From: Actinomycetota bacterium
GTDB taxonomy: Bacteria; Actinomycetota; Acidimicrobiia; Acidimicrobiales; Ilumatobacteraceae
Length of the DNA: 46,246 bases
Reading direction: 5' to 3'
NCBI GenBank assembly: GCA_009702755.1
Contig: WLHL01000010.1
Span: forward strand, 1 to 46,246
Positions 7,233 to 16,478 of this stretch are shown piece by piece (position 1 is the stretch's first letter; every line of letters starts with the position of its first letter). The translations under genes were made by a program, and so were the position numbers. The notes beneath the pieces are model-generated. The model made no database searches. It saw only the letters and a list, made by a program, of their open reading frames with translations, and had not been told where the DNA came from.

Positions 7233-9044
7233 ATGGCCGTTCAACTGACCCCCAGCGAGCGTGAAGAACTTCGAGAGAAGTACAACGCAGAGCGAGATAA
7301 GAGAATTCGCTCCGATGGCAACGAGCAGTACCAACAGCCATCGGGCAGATTCTCGAATTTGCTTGATGATCCGTACGTGCAACCTGCTGATCGTGATGCA
7401 ATCCATGACGACGTCACCGTCCTCATTGTTGGTGCTGGTTTTGCTGGACTCGTCACGGGGGCTCGTCTCAAACAAGCCGGCATTACTGATATTCGTCTGA
7501 TTGACAAAGCGGGAGACGTCGGCGGCGTTTGGTACTGGAATCGCTATCCCGGTGCAATGTGTGACACCGCAGCCATGATTTACCTGCCGTTACTGGAAGA
7601 AACAGGAACGATCCCTTCAGCGAAGTACGTGCCAGCGCCAGAGATTCACGCACACGCGAAGCGCATTGCGACCACGTTTAATCTGTACGAAGGCGCACTG
7701 TTCTCAACAGGGATTACTTCTCTTGACTGGGATGCTGATGCATCGCGGTACATCGTGCGCACTGATCGTGGCGATGTCATTCGTGCTCGTCATCTCGCAA
7801 TGGGCACAGGCCCGTTACATCGCGCCAAACTCCCAGGCATTCCTGGTCTGCAGTCATTTAAAGGTCATGCATTCCATACCAGCCGCTGGGACTATGAGTA
7901 CACAGGCGGCGATCCATCTGGCGCGCTCATGTCAAACCTTTCTGACAAGCGTGTCGGCATCATCGGTACAGGTGCAACATCTGTGCAGTGCGTTCCACAT
8001 TTGTCGCGTGCGGCCAAAGAATTGTTTGTGTTTCAGCGCACGCCGTCAGCTATTGATGAACGCAACAACCACGCCATTGACCCTGAGTGGTTTAGCGAGT
8101 TGAAGTCAGGGTGGCAGCGCGAGTGGATGATGAATTTCACTACTTTGCAAACGATGGGCTTTACTGACGAGGACTTAGTGAAGGACGGCTGGACTGATAT
8201 CTCACTACGCATACGTGATCGCGTGATTGAAAAGGTGCAAGCAGGGGAGGAGTTCGGACCAGACACTCTGCTCGCTGCATATGAAGAGAGCGATGATGAA
8301 AAGATGACGGAGATTCGTGCGCGGGTCGACAGCATCGTGCGTGATCCACAAGCTGCGGCAGGTCTGAAGCCTTGGTATCGCCAACTGTGCAAGCGTCCGT
8401 GCTTTCATGATGAATATCTGCAGTCGTACAACAACCCGGGTACACATCTCATTGATACTGAAGGGCGAGGCGTTGAACGCATTGATGAAACGGGCGTGTG
8501 GGTCAATGGTGTCCACTACGAGCTTGATTGCTTAATCATTGCTTCGGGTTTTGAAGTGGGCACGTCGTATTCGCGTCGCAACGGCTACGACGTTGCCGGG
8601 CGTGATGGTCAGTTGCTGTCTGAGTATTGGTCCGAAGGCATGCACACACTCCATGGAATCCATGTTCATGGTTTCCCCAATATGTACATCTTGGGTGCAG
8701 CACAAGCTGCGAATCTCATCTCCAATATTCCGCAGAATTATGTGGAGAACAGCGTCGCGATTGCTGCTGTCATCGCCGAAGCAGAACGCACAGGTGCGAT
8801 GGCAGTGGAAGTCACCAAAGATGCCGAGGATGCATGGATCGAGCTCATCAGTGGCGTACAACGTGGGTTGCGTGGCAACAGCGACTGCACCCCGGGGTAT
8901 TACAACAACGAGGGCAAGCCGATGGGTCGAAAGGAGCAGCTCAACAGCAGTGGGCACCCTGGCGGTCCGATTGCGTTCTTTGAGCACCTTGAGGCGTGGC
9001 GCACGTCGGGCGAGTTTGAAGGCCTGCAGTTCTCCCGCTCCTAG
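7233..9044 (+). CDS. Baeyer-Villiger monooxygenase (cyclic-ketone type)
   Basis: 603-residue type I Baeyer-Villiger monooxygenase: NADPH- and FAD-dependent insertion of oxygen next to a ketone to give an ester or lactone. Visible marks are the first Rossmann motif GAGFAG at 67-72, the GGVWYWNRYPGAMCD segment at 97-111, the family fingerprint F209-x-G211-x3-H215-x3-W219 and a second Rossmann motif GTGATS at 245-250. The roughly 60-residue N-terminal extension before the first Rossmann fold is typical of the larger cyclohexanone/cyclododecanone/phenylacetone group, unlike the EthA-type enzyme at 16479. It leads a run of rightward catabolic genes. A weak 6-bp hairpin follows at 9057-9073. Substrate unknown. 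Confidence 0.9.
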   Translation: MAVQLTPSEREELREKYNAERDKRIRSDGNEQYQQPSGRFSNLLDDPYVQPADRDAIHDDVTVLIVGAGFAGLVTGARLKQAGITDIRLIDKAGDVGGVWYWNRYPGAMCDTAAMIYLPLLEETGTIPSAKYVPAPEIHAHAKRIATTFNLYEGALFSTGITSLDWDADASRYIVRTDRGDVIRARHLAMGTGPLHRAKLPGIPGLQSFKGHAFHTSRWDYEYTGGDPSGALMSNLSDKRVGIIGTGATSVQCVPHLSRAAKELFVFQRTPSAIDERNNHAIDPEWFSELKSGWQREWMMNFTTLQTMGFTDEDLVKDGWTDISLRIRDRVIEKVQAGEEFGPDTLLAAYEESDDEKMTEIRARVDSIVRDPQAAAGLKPWYRQLCKRPCFHDEYLQSYNNPGTHLIDTEGRGVERIDETGVWVNGVHYELDCLIIASGFEVGTSYSRRNGYDVAGRDGQLLSEYWSEGMHTLHGIHVHGFPNMYILGAAQAANLISNIPQNYVENSVAIAAVIAEAERTGAMAVEVTKDAEDAWIELISGVQRGLRGNSDCTPGYYNNEGKPMGRKEQLNSSGHPGGPIAFFEHLEAWRTSGEFEGLQFSRS

Positions 9045-9132
9045 GGGCTTATCGGAAGAGCCCACAAGGCTCTGGTAGCACTTCTAATTCACCCTGAATC
9101 CCGACTACCGTCAGAGGGGTCAAGGGGGAACA

Positions 9133-10368
9133 ATGACAGCACCGGTGTATGTCCTAGGGGGCTACCAAACGGACTTTTCACGCAGCTATGCGAAGGAAGG
9201 TCTCGACATCTCTGACATGATGCGTGAAGCCATTGAAGGTGCGCTCGCAGATGCATCGGTGGAAGTTTCCGAAGTTGACACCGTGCATGTTGGCAACGCC
9301 TTTTCTGAACTGCAGCGCGGCCAGGGTCACCTCGGTGCCATGGCGTCACAAGTGGTGCCTGGTTTGTGGGGCAAGCCCGCAATGCGTCATGAAGGTGCAT
9401 GTGCATCATCGTCGCTCGCAATTCTCTCTGCGATGTCAGAGATTGAAGCAGGGCGTTACGACGTTGCGCTAGTGATTGGTGTTGAAGAACAAAAAGCACT
9501 CCCTGGTGACCAATCATCGATCAATCAGAACGCAGCATCATGGCAAGGTCATGAAGGAATTTCTTGCACATTCATGTGGCCAGCAGTGTTTGGCCTTCTT
9601 GGTGAGGAGTATGCCTACCGCTACGGACTTAATCGCCAGTATCTGAATCGCATCGCAGAAATCAACTACGGCAATGCAAAGTTGAATCCGTTGTCACAAA
9701 CACGCGCATGGAAGTTCACCGATTTAAGTTTCACCGACGATGATGTTGCGAACCCCATCATTGAGCCTGGCACACGACGTCAGGATTGCGGTCAGATTAC
9801 TGACGGCGCGTCCGCTCTGATTCTCTGTTCAGAAAAGTTCATGCAGCAATACGCACAACGTCATGCAAAGAAGGCTTCGGAGACTGCTCAAATTCTCGGT
9901 TGGGGTCATCGCAATGCAGGTATCAAGTTCATGGACAAGCTTGAGCGCAGCAAAAACGACACATTCGTCTTCCCTCACGTGAATGAAGCAATTACTCATG
10001 CCTTTGGCCGTGCGGGTATCTCTGATGTGATGCAGCTCGACGGCATTGAAACCCATGACTGCTTCACAACAACCGAGTACATGGCTATTGACCATTTCGG
10101 AATCACGGCTCCAGGTGAATCATGGAAAGCAGTGGAGAGCGGACTGATTGAACGTGGCGGAAAGCTTCCCATCAACCCCAGTGGCGGTCTCATCGGTGGT
10201 GGGCACCCTGTAGGCGCAACAGGTGCACGCATGGTGTTTGATGCTGTGAAGCAAGTGACAAATCGTGCCGGTGATGTACAGGTAGAAGGCGCCAAGACAT
10301 TTGGCACGCTGAACATTGGCGGCTCACTTTCTACTGTCGCAAGTTTTGTTGTTGGGGTGAGGGACTAG
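9133..10368 (+). CDS. SCP2-type thiolase / lipid-transfer protein
   Basis: 411 residues of the thiolase superfamily, SCP2-thiolase branch. It has the nucleophilic Cys at C90 (EGACASSS), the HDCF motif at 308-311 characteristic of SCP2-type thiolases, and the GGGHPVGATG loop with H358. The C-terminal Cys-Gly motif of classical thiolases is absent and reads NIGGS, as in many SCP2-like proteins. It would cleave a 3-ketoacyl-CoA, possibly a branched or sterol side-chain type, or have a lyase role as some homologues do. A strong ribosome site (AAGGGGG) precedes ATG 9133. It lies nine bases before the carotenoid oxygenase gene, so the two are probably one operon. Confidence 0.85.
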   Translation: MTAPVYVLGGYQTDFSRSYAKEGLDISDMMREAIEGALADASVEVSEVDTVHVGNAFSELQRGQGHLGAMASQVVPGLWGKPAMRHEGACASSSLAILSAMSEIEAGRYDVALVIGVEEQKALPGDQSSINQNAASWQGHEGISCTFMWPAVFGLLGEEYAYRYGLNRQYLNRIAEINYGNAKLNPLSQTRAWKFTDLSFTDDDVANPIIEPGTRRQDCGQITDGASALILCSEKFMQQYAQRHAKKASETAQILGWGHRNAGIKFMDKLERSKNDTFVFPHVNEAITHAFGRAGISDVMQLDGIETHDCFTTTEYMAIDHFGITAPGESWKAVESGLIERGGKLPINPSGGLIGGGHPVGATGARMVFDAVKQVTNRAGDVQVEGAKTFGTLNIGGSLSTVASFVVGVRD

Positions 10369-10377
10369 GAAATAGCG

Positions 10378-11892
10378 ATGGATCTTCGTACACGCGTACT
10401 GCAATCACAGATGCCCGACCCAGATGATGCACCGGCTTGGATCAATGATGAACTACACGCAGGAAACCCCTATTTACATGGGTTTTATGCACCGGTGATG
10501 ACGGAAGTGACTGCCGACGACCTAGAGGTTGAAGGCACGATTCCGGCAGACATGTATGGCGCGTATTACCGCCAGTCGCCGAACCCAATGTTTCGTCCGA
10601 AGTTTGATCATCACTTCTTTGACGGTGATGGCATGGTGTACGGCATCTACTTCCGTGATGGAAAAGTGAGCTTCTCGCGTAAGTACGTGAAGACAGAAGT
10701 ATTGATGGATGACATCAACGGAGTTGCGACAACACGCAACGGCATGATGGCGGAGTTTGACCTTCGTGATGCTGAAGCACGCGGCTATGAAGAGGTACGT
10801 AATCCTGATTACGTGCGTGATACTGCCAACACCACGCTGAACATCCATAACGGCAAGTTGATCACTGGTTGGTACAACGCCGGTGCGGTGTATGAACTTG
10901 ACCCCGTCACACTTGATACCAAGGGTTTGCAGGACTTTGGCGGAAGTTTGCGCACCACTCTTAATGCGCATCCGAAAACAGACATGCGCACAGGTGAACT
11001 CATTGGGTACGACTACGCAGACTTTGAAAGTTTCTACACCTATTACGTATGGGACAAGCATGGCGCGCTGAAGCACGTTGCCCGCATTGATCTGCCTGGT
11101 CCGCGTCTACCGCATGACATCACTATCACGGAGAACTACAGCTTGTTGCACGACTGGCCGTTCTTTCACGACCCTGACATGTTGAAGAGCATTGGTCGTC
11201 GTGTCGTTACGTTTAAGCCCGATATGCCTTCGCGAATTGGCGTCATTCCTCGTTACGGCACACAAGACCAAGTGAAGTGGTTTGAGTTCAAGCCGGGCTA
11301 TGTATTGCACATGGTGAATGCATGGGAAGAAGGCGACTGGATCATCATGGATGGTTGCATGCAGCCAGACCCGCGCATTAAGCGTGATCCGGCAGAAGGC
11401 CCACTGGCCAGCATGTTGGCGTACATGCGTGTGAAGTCACATCTGTATCGCTGGCGCATGAATGTGCGCACTGGCGAAACCTCCGAAGAATCATTGGACG
11501 ACCTCAATGTGGAGTTCTGTTTGCCCGATGTTGATCTCTACGGCCAAAAGACGCGATACTCGTATCACCAGCACATTCCGTTAGAAGCGAAGACTCTTAT
11601 CTTCACTGATCTCGTGAAGTACGACCATGAAACAATGAAGCGTGAGATGGTGAACTACGGCGATGGCTGGTTGGGTAGTGAGTCTGCTTTTGCGCGCAGC
11701 ACAAACGGTGGGGCAGAAGACAACGGATACGTCGTCACCATCTGCACCAATCTCGAGACGTATGCATCTGAATGTTGGGTCTATGCAGCACAAGACATCG
11801 AGGCTGGCCCGATTGCAAAAGTAAAACTTCCCAGCCGATGCGGTCCTGGCTTCCACGCAACGTGGGTCCAGGGCGAACACATCTGGGGCTAA
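10378..11892 (+). CDS. Carotenoid-cleavage-oxygenase family dioxygenase
   Basis: 504-residue non-haem iron oxygenase of the RPE65/carotenoid cleavage family, a seven-bladed propeller with Fe(II) held by four His. The expected ligands are all visible: H198 (NAHPKTD), H246 (LPHDITITENY), H311 (VLHMVNAWEEGD) and H493 (GFHATWV), 11 residues before the C-terminus as usual. Members split C=C bonds of carotenoids, apocarotenoids, stilbenes or phenylpropenes. No carotenoid biosynthesis genes are in the window. The neighbouring thiolase, crotonase and Baeyer-Villiger enzyme favour a catabolic role on an apocarotenoid- or lignin-type compound, which is inference. AGGAAA serves as ribosome site before ATG 10378. 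Confidence 0.88.
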   Translation: MDLRTRVLQSQMPDPDDAPAWINDELHAGNPYLHGFYAPVMTEVTADDLEVEGTIPADMYGAYYRQSPNPMFRPKFDHHFFDGDGMVYGIYFRDGKVSFSRKYVKTEVLMDDINGVATTRNGMMAEFDLRDAEARGYEEVRNPDYVRDTANTTLNIHNGKLITGWYNAGAVYELDPVTLDTKGLQDFGGSLRTTLNAHPKTDMRTGELIGYDYADFESFYTYYVWDKHGALKHVARIDLPGPRLPHDITITENYSLLHDWPFFHDPDMLKSIGRRVVTFKPDMPSRIGVIPRYGTQDQVKWFEFKPGYVLHMVNAWEEGDWIIMDGCMQPDPRIKRDPAEGPLASMLAYMRVKSHLYRWRMNVRTGETSEESLDDLNVEFCLPDVDLYGQKTRYSYHQHIPLEAKTLIFTDLVKYDHETMKREMVNYGDGWLGSESAFARSTNGGAEDNGYVVTICTNLETYASECWVYAAQDIEAGPIAKVKLPSRCGPGFHATWVQGEHIWG

Positions 11893-11944
11893 GTTCTTCG
11901 AAGCGAAGCATGTTTGTCTCGCTGATTACTTGCGAGGTACTTCC

Positions 11945-12400
11945 ATGGCCACTGTTTCCGTTACTCAAGACATTTCCGCTCCCGCAGAGCTTGTGTGGGC
12001 ATTAGTAACAGACCTTCCTCGAATGGGGGAATGGTCACCCGAGAACCTTGGCGGCGAATGGGTGAAGGGTGCAACAGGGGCAGCCGTGGGCGCACGATTC
12101 AAAGGTCGCAATAAGAATGGCAACAAGGCCTGGTCTTCGTCGGTGAAAGTCAATGAGGTCGACGCACCAAACAAGTTCAGTTTCGCATTGATGGCACTCG
12201 GCAAGAATTGGTGCGATTGGGTCTATGAGATCACCCCATCAGGCGCAGGTTGCACCGTGACACATAGTTGGATCGACCACCGCAGCAAGTTTGCAGACCG
12301 CCTCGGGAAGCTTGTCAGTGGCGTGTCGAATCGTGCAGAACACAACCGTCGCAACATGGAAGCCACGCTGAAAAACCTCAAGGCTGCTGCCGAGAACTAG
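11945..12400 (+). CDS. SRPBCC family protein (polyketide cyclase/START-like)
   Basis: 151 residues with the SRPBCC/Polyketide_cyc2 pattern: an opening beta strand plus PAELVWALVTDLPRMGEWSPE, alternating strands, and a long C-terminal helix (NRRNMEATLKNLKAAAE). The fold forms a hydrophobic pocket for lipids or polyketides; the ligand and any enzymatic role are unknown. The frame extends five codons upstream to a TTG, but ATG 11945 is better because a GAGGT ribosome site lies seven bases upstream and the strand begins there. It follows the carotenoid oxygenase gene at 52 bases and precedes the crotonase gene at 54. Confidence 0.78.
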   Translation: MATVSVTQDISAPAELVWALVTDLPRMGEWSPENLGGEWVKGATGAAVGARFKGRNKNGNKAWSSSVKVNEVDAPNKFSFALMALGKNWCDWVYEITPSGAGCTVTHSWIDHRSKFADRLGKLVSGVSNRAEHNRRNMEATLKNLKAAAEN

Positions 12401-12454
12401 AGCGCACAGCGCTGTGTGTGGCAATCTAAAGAAACACTTTTAGAGGAGATTGCT

Positions 12455-13198
12455 ATGGAAGTCTTGACAGAAATCACGAACAACGTTCTTGTTATTACGC
12501 TCAACCGCCCAGAGGCTGGCAACGCATTAAACGGAGCCCTCAGTGAGGGTTTGTCCAATGCATTGAATGATGCAGCTGAGAATCCTGAAGTGCGCGCCAT
12601 TGTGATTACCGGCGCAGGCGAAAAAGTTTTCTGCGCAGGAATGGACCTCAAGGCATTTGCTGCCGGTGAAGACATTGCAAAGATCGGTCTCGGTTTTGCA
12701 GCGCTTCGTCAGTGCAAGAAGCCACTCATTGCAGCAGTCAACGGCCACGCTCTTGCAGGTGGCTTTGAAGTGGTGTTGTTCTGCGATCTCATCGTGTCGG
12801 TGGAAACTGCTCGCTTCGGAATTCCAGAAGTGAAGCGCGGCCTCTTCGCAGCTGGTGGCGGTGTTCGTTTGCCAGCACGTATCCCAATGGCAGTCGCCAT
12901 GGAGATGGGCCTTACTGGTGACCCGATCAGTGCAGACCGTGCAAAGGAACTCGGCCTCATAAACGAAGTTGTTCCTGCTGCAGGTCTTCGTGATGCAGCT
13001 CTTGCGCTTGCAGGTCGCGTGTCGGCAAATGGTCCACTCGCTGTGCAGGCAACAAAGCAGTTGATGCTCGATGAAATCGGTGGCGGCAACCCAGCACTTC
13101 TCGGTGAATTGCAGAAGGTTGTCTTCAGCAGTGAGGACGCAAAAGAAGGCTCCATCGCTTTTGCACAGAAGCGTGCACCCGAATGGAAGGGTCGCTAA
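12455..13198 (+). CDS. Enoyl-CoA hydratase/isomerase (crotonase family)
   Basis: 247-residue crotonase: hydrates or isomerises 2-enoyl-CoA thioesters in beta-oxidation-like pathways. The oxyanion-hole segments are CAGMDLKAF (near 61-69) and GHALAGGFE (near 96-104). Both glutamates of hydratases are present, one in GGFEV and one in PEVKRG, so hydratase activity is plausible. The start is ATG 12455 with a strong AGAGGAG site at 12442-12448; a longer frame back to 12416 lacks support. The codon use is strongly biased (GCA, AAG, CGT), suggesting good expression. It is part of the rightward block that includes the thiolase. Confidence 0.88.
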   Translation: MEVLTEITNNVLVITLNRPEAGNALNGALSEGLSNALNDAAENPEVRAIVITGAGEKVFCAGMDLKAFAAGEDIAKIGLGFAALRQCKKPLIAAVNGHALAGGFEVVLFCDLIVSVETARFGIPEVKRGLFAAGGGVRLPARIPMAVAMEMGLTGDPISADRAKELGLINEVVPAAGLRDAALALAGRVSANGPLAVQATKQLMLDEIGGGNPALLGELQKVVFSSEDAKEGSIAFAQKRAPEWKGR

Positions 13199-13210
13199 GA
13201 CCTTTCGCAG

Positions 13211-13216
13211 TAGCCT
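13211..13216 (+). promoter_or_regulatory. -10 box (TAGCCT) for a short membrane-peptide gene
   Basis: TAGCCT followed by six bases (CGCATG) and GTG 13223, the same spacing seen before other leaderless starts in this window. An ATG at 13220 lies in the same frame but is only three bases from the box. Confidence 0.45.
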
Positions 13217-13222
13217 CGCATG

Positions 13223-13357
13223 GTGCGTAAAATATCCATGCTTGCCATTTTTACAACGGTCTTTGTTGACTTAGTTGGCTTTGGCTTCAAATTGCTCTTC
13301 CGTCCGAAGCATGTGACTACACACACTGGTGCATCTGAAGGTGTGCCATCGCACTAG
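13223..13357 (+). CDS. Short single-span membrane peptide, 44 residues
   Basis: Short open frame (GTG 13223 to TAG 13355-13357; ATG 13220 is an alternative start). The peptide is basic at the N-terminus (MRKIS), then has one hydrophobic helix of about 20 residues (LAIFTTVFVDLVGFGFKLLF), then a polar tail with several His and Thr. Its stop lies two bases before the ATG of the MFS gene, so translation is probably coupled. I do not recognise it. It could be a small transporter partner, a leader peptide controlling the transporter, or chance. The leaderless-type promoter and the coupling favour a real gene. Confidence 0.5.
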   Translation: MRKISMLAIFTTVFVDLVGFGFKLLFRPKHVTTHTGASEGVPSH

Positions 13358-13359
13358 AT

Positions 13360-14589
13360 ATGAACGACCAGGTGCGCGAACTGTGGCGCAATGTGGACTT
13401 TCGAAAGATGTTCGCATCGCGAGTAGTGAGCAACTTTGGAAATGGAATGACCCCCATTGCGTTGGCATTTGGTGTTCTTGATTTACCGGGCGGAAATGCA
13501 GGTTCACTCAGCATTGTGACAGCGGCGCACATGGTGCCACTCGTGCTCTTTATGGTGATTGGTGGAGTAGCAGCTGATCGTTTTGGTCGTGCATTGCTCG
13601 TTGGCGGAACAGACTTGTTGGGGAGCATCTTTGTGTCGATTAGTGCACTTGCGTTTCTGTCTGGTCACGCGTCAGTCCCATTATTGGCATTCAACGGCTT
13701 TGTCTTCGGAGTCTTGAATGCGCTGTGGTATCCGGCATTTACAGGGCTGATGCCACAGATCGTGGAGACACGTTTGTTGCAGTCGGCTAATGCTCTTGTC
13801 GGCATGGGTGCGAATCTTGCACTCACGTTGGGTGCAGCGACAGCAGGCTTCTTAGTTGCGGCGTTTGGCTCTGGCTGGGCCATCTTGATCGATGCACTTT
13901 CTTTCTTTATTGCAGGATGTTTGGTGTTCTCCCTGCGACACCTAGATCGCGACGCCCCAACGGACGAAGAAAAAAATGTGGGAATCATCACTCAACTGAA
14001 GGATGGGTGGATTGAGTTCTCTTCACGTCGCTGGATTGTGATCATTGTTGTTTCGTTTGCTTTCTTTCATCCAGCTTTTGAAGGTTTCATTGGGGTCATG
14101 GCGCCTGTACGTGCGAAGGAAGTTCTGCATGGTGCACGGGACATGGGCTTCATGATGGCGGGCTGGGGGCTCGGCGGTTTATTGGGAACGATTGCCGCAT
14201 TACGAATTCATGTGAAGCGACCGCTCCTCCTTGCAGTTGGTGTGATGCCTACTGTTTCATTATGGATTTTCTCAATGGCGGTACCAATGCCAATTTGGTT
14301 TCTTGTAGGAACTGCAGTCCTTGGAGGAATCGCAATTGATGTGATGTATGCCAACTGGTTGACGACATTGCAGACTTATGTTCCCGAGGAAGCGATGTCT
14401 CGCGTTGGTGCCTATGACGCGTTTGGATCAATGATTTTTGCACCGATGGGCCTTTTCGTGGCTGGTCCATTTACAAAATGGGTAGGTACTCAGACGGCGC
14501 TTGTTGTGGTTGGCACGATTGCATTAGTTGCTGCAAGCGTGCCACTTTTGTCGAATGAAGTCCGCACGTTGACACGTGCAGACCAGTAG
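13360..14589 (+). CDS. MFS transporter
   Basis: 409-residue major facilitator protein with about 12 hydrophobic spans and the motif-A-like loop GGVAADRFGR after span 2. It resembles the MFS_3/EntS group, like the exporter at 3153, and is probably an exporter of a small hydrophobic molecule; the substrate is unknown. No ribosome site precedes ATG 13360. The start follows the stop of the 44-residue peptide by two bases, which suggests coupled translation. The gene closes the rightward catabolic block and is convergent with the amidohydrolase gene (8 bases between stops). Confidence 0.82.
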   Translation: MNDQVRELWRNVDFRKMFASRVVSNFGNGMTPIALAFGVLDLPGGNAGSLSIVTAAHMVPLVLFMVIGGVAADRFGRALLVGGTDLLGSIFVSISALAFLSGHASVPLLAFNGFVFGVLNALWYPAFTGLMPQIVETRLLQSANALVGMGANLALTLGAATAGFLVAAFGSGWAILIDALSFFIAGCLVFSLRHLDRDAPTDEEKNVGIITQLKDGWIEFSSRRWIVIIVVSFAFFHPAFEGFIGVMAPVRAKEVLHGARDMGFMMAGWGLGGLLGTIAALRIHVKRPLLLAVGVMPTVSLWIFSMAVPMPIWFLVGTAVLGGIAIDVMYANWLTTLQTYVPEEAMSRVGAYDAFGSMIFAPMGLFVAGPFTKWVGTQTALVVVGTIALVAASVPLLSNEVRTLTRADQ

Positions 14590-14597
14590 CGGTTGCT

Positions 14598-16343
14598 CTA
14601 GGCGCGAACCAAACGGCCGGGGCGTTCCCCCGTGTCGACACCCTCGCGTCGTGTGATGATGCCATTCACAATGGTGGCAACGTACCCAGTTGCTGATTGT
14701 AGAAGACGACGTCCACCAGCAGGTAAGTCATTTGCTGTGTACGGAGTCGAGAGATGCAGATTCTCGAAATCAATGACGTTGATATCTGCTCGTTGACCCA
14801 CAGCGACCCGTCCGCGATCAGAAAGACCGAGCACTTCTGCTGTTGCGGTGGTCTGCAAGCGAACTGCTTCCTCAACAGACAACTTTGCACCGCGTTCACG
14901 GTCACGTGCCCAGTGAGACAGTAGGTACGTCGGAATGGATGCATCGCAAATCATTCGTACGTGTGCACCGCCGTCACTGAGGCCGTTAATCGCAGCAGGG
15001 TGGGTCAACATCTCGTAGATGACATCGTGGTTCTCGCCGACGTAGTTCAACGTGGGGAACATCAGGAATGCATTTCCGCCGTTGTCATTGAGTAAGTCGT
15101 ATGCCTTCTCGTCAGTGGAAACGCCATCGGCATCAGCAAGTGCTTTCACGCTCATCTCGGGGGTGGGTTCGTAGTCGGTGCCATTGCCCATTGCATAAAG
15201 GAGATGGGGGATTTGCCCCAGTCGTGGTCCGAGACCATCGAACTGAATGTGATGATTCACTGGCTCATCTTTTTCAGAAAGTATCTGCGCACGTACATCG
15301 GGCTTTGCAAGTTCTTTCTTCAAGTCATCTAGCGACAATGACTTCGCAAGCTCAATGAATGTTGGACGCTTGTTGAACTGGTGATATCCAGCCCAGCCAA
15401 TCATCATGCCGAAGGGGCGCGCTGCTACTTGTGGTCGCAGGTATCCGCCCTGTTCAAGAATCTTCGACGAATGATCCAGTGCTTGCTTCCATGCATCGGG
15501 CATAGTCATGTACTGCAAGAGCAAGAACGTGACTTTGAGGTCAGTGCGTAAAGCGAGTTCGCCCATCCACTCGAGTTCTTCTGTCATGCCCATTGTTGGC
15601 TGATCACCGCCATCAGGAAGAACTTCAGGTGCGACTTCAAAAAGTCCACCACCACCGGCAACAAGTGCATCGGCGAGTGCATTGAGTTCATCAGAGCTTG
15701 CAAAGGTGCCAGGAACCGGTTGGCCGTCCTTGGCCTTGTGGCCCATCGTGCGACTGGTGGAGAACCCCACTGCACCGGCCTCACGTGCTTCACGCACAAT
15801 GCGAGCCATCTCTGCAAGATCTTCTGCAGTGGCATCTTCGTTCCGTGCGCCACGTTCACCCATCACATACCCACGCACAGCGCCGTGAGGAACGTATGCA
15901 GCAATGTCGACGGCGTAGCGACGCTTGTCGATTGCTTGGAGGTATTCAGGGAACGTTTCCCACTCCCAACTAATTCCTTCATGCAGTGCAGTGCCAGGGA
16001 TGTCTTCGACGCCTTCCATGAGTTGCACAAGCCACTCTTCTTGTCCTGGTCGAACTGGCGCAAAGCCCACACCACAGTTACCAACAACCACGGTGGTCAC
16101 ACCGTGACAACTGGATGGTTCCAACAATGTGTCCCAACTGACTTGACCGTCATAGTGCGTATGAATGTCGATGAAGCCCGGAGTCACAAGCTTGCCGTGT
16201 GCATCAATCTCCTCGAATGCTTCGCCAACGATGCGATCAGCAACTTCCACAATGACCCCGCCAGAAATGGCAACGTCAGCAACATGCGATGGTGCGCCTG
16301 TGCCATCAACAACTGTGCCCCCGCGAATGATGATGTCAAACAT
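14598..16343 (-). CDS. Amidohydrolase, N-acyl-D-amino-acid deacylase family
   Basis: 581-residue metal-dependent amidohydrolase of the D-aminoacylase/dihydroorotase-like group. It opens with the beta-rich domain (IIRGGTVVDGTG), followed by the metal-binding H61-x-H63 in GFIDIHTHYDGQ, the NCGVGFAP segment, a later GLSDGGAHV segment with the usual metal-ligand region, and a C-terminal beta domain returning to GQRADINVID. Members hydrolyse N-acyl-D-amino acids or related amides, but many in actinobacteria are unassigned. The start ATG 16343 has a GGGGG site seven bases upstream and a TAGTCT -10 candidate at 16361-16366. It is divergent from the EthA-type monooxygenase gene. Confidence 0.85.
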   Translation of the reverse strand: MFDIIIRGGTVVDGTGAPSHVADVAISGGVIVEVADRIVGEAFEEIDAHGKLVTPGFIDIHTHYDGQVSWDTLLEPSSCHGVTTVVVGNCGVGFAPVRPGQEEWLVQLMEGVEDIPGTALHEGISWEWETFPEYLQAIDKRRYAVDIAAYVPHGAVRGYVMGERGARNEDATAEDLAEMARIVREAREAGAVGFSTSRTMGHKAKDGQPVPGTFASSDELNALADALVAGGGGLFEVAPEVLPDGGDQPTMGMTEELEWMGELALRTDLKVTFLLLQYMTMPDAWKQALDHSSKILEQGGYLRPQVAARPFGMMIGWAGYHQFNKRPTFIELAKSLSLDDLKKELAKPDVRAQILSEKDEPVNHHIQFDGLGPRLGQIPHLLYAMGNGTDYEPTPEMSVKALADADGVSTDEKAYDLLNDNGGNAFLMFPTLNYVGENHDVIYEMLTHPAAINGLSDGGAHVRMICDASIPTYLLSHWARDRERGAKLSVEEAVRLQTTATAEVLGLSDRGRVAVGQRADINVIDFENLHLSTPYTANDLPAGGRRLLQSATGYVATIVNGIITRREGVDTGERPGRLVRA

Positions 16344-16478
16344 GTCAAACCCCCATCGGGAGACTAATTCACGAATGAACCAGCCTCAACAGGGGGAGAG
16401 TCCAGCGGGAGTCAAAGTTCGACCCTTTCAAATTGGGGCCACCGTCTTAGTATCTGAAGTGGAAATCAGGGGGCAGAT

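Noticed and set aside
8532-9065. Long overlapping frames on both strands at the 3' end of the first Baeyer-Villiger gene
   Set aside because: Explained by base composition; neither product resembles a known protein and the main frame is intact.
9057-9073. AGAGCC-N5-GGCTCT hairpin after the first Baeyer-Villiger gene
   Set aside because: Only six base pairs and no T-run follows, so a terminator call is not supported.
10522-11076. 184-codon minus-strand frame inside the carotenoid-cleavage oxygenase gene
   Set aside because: The plus strand holds all four iron-binding His motifs of a complete family member; the antisense product has no family features.
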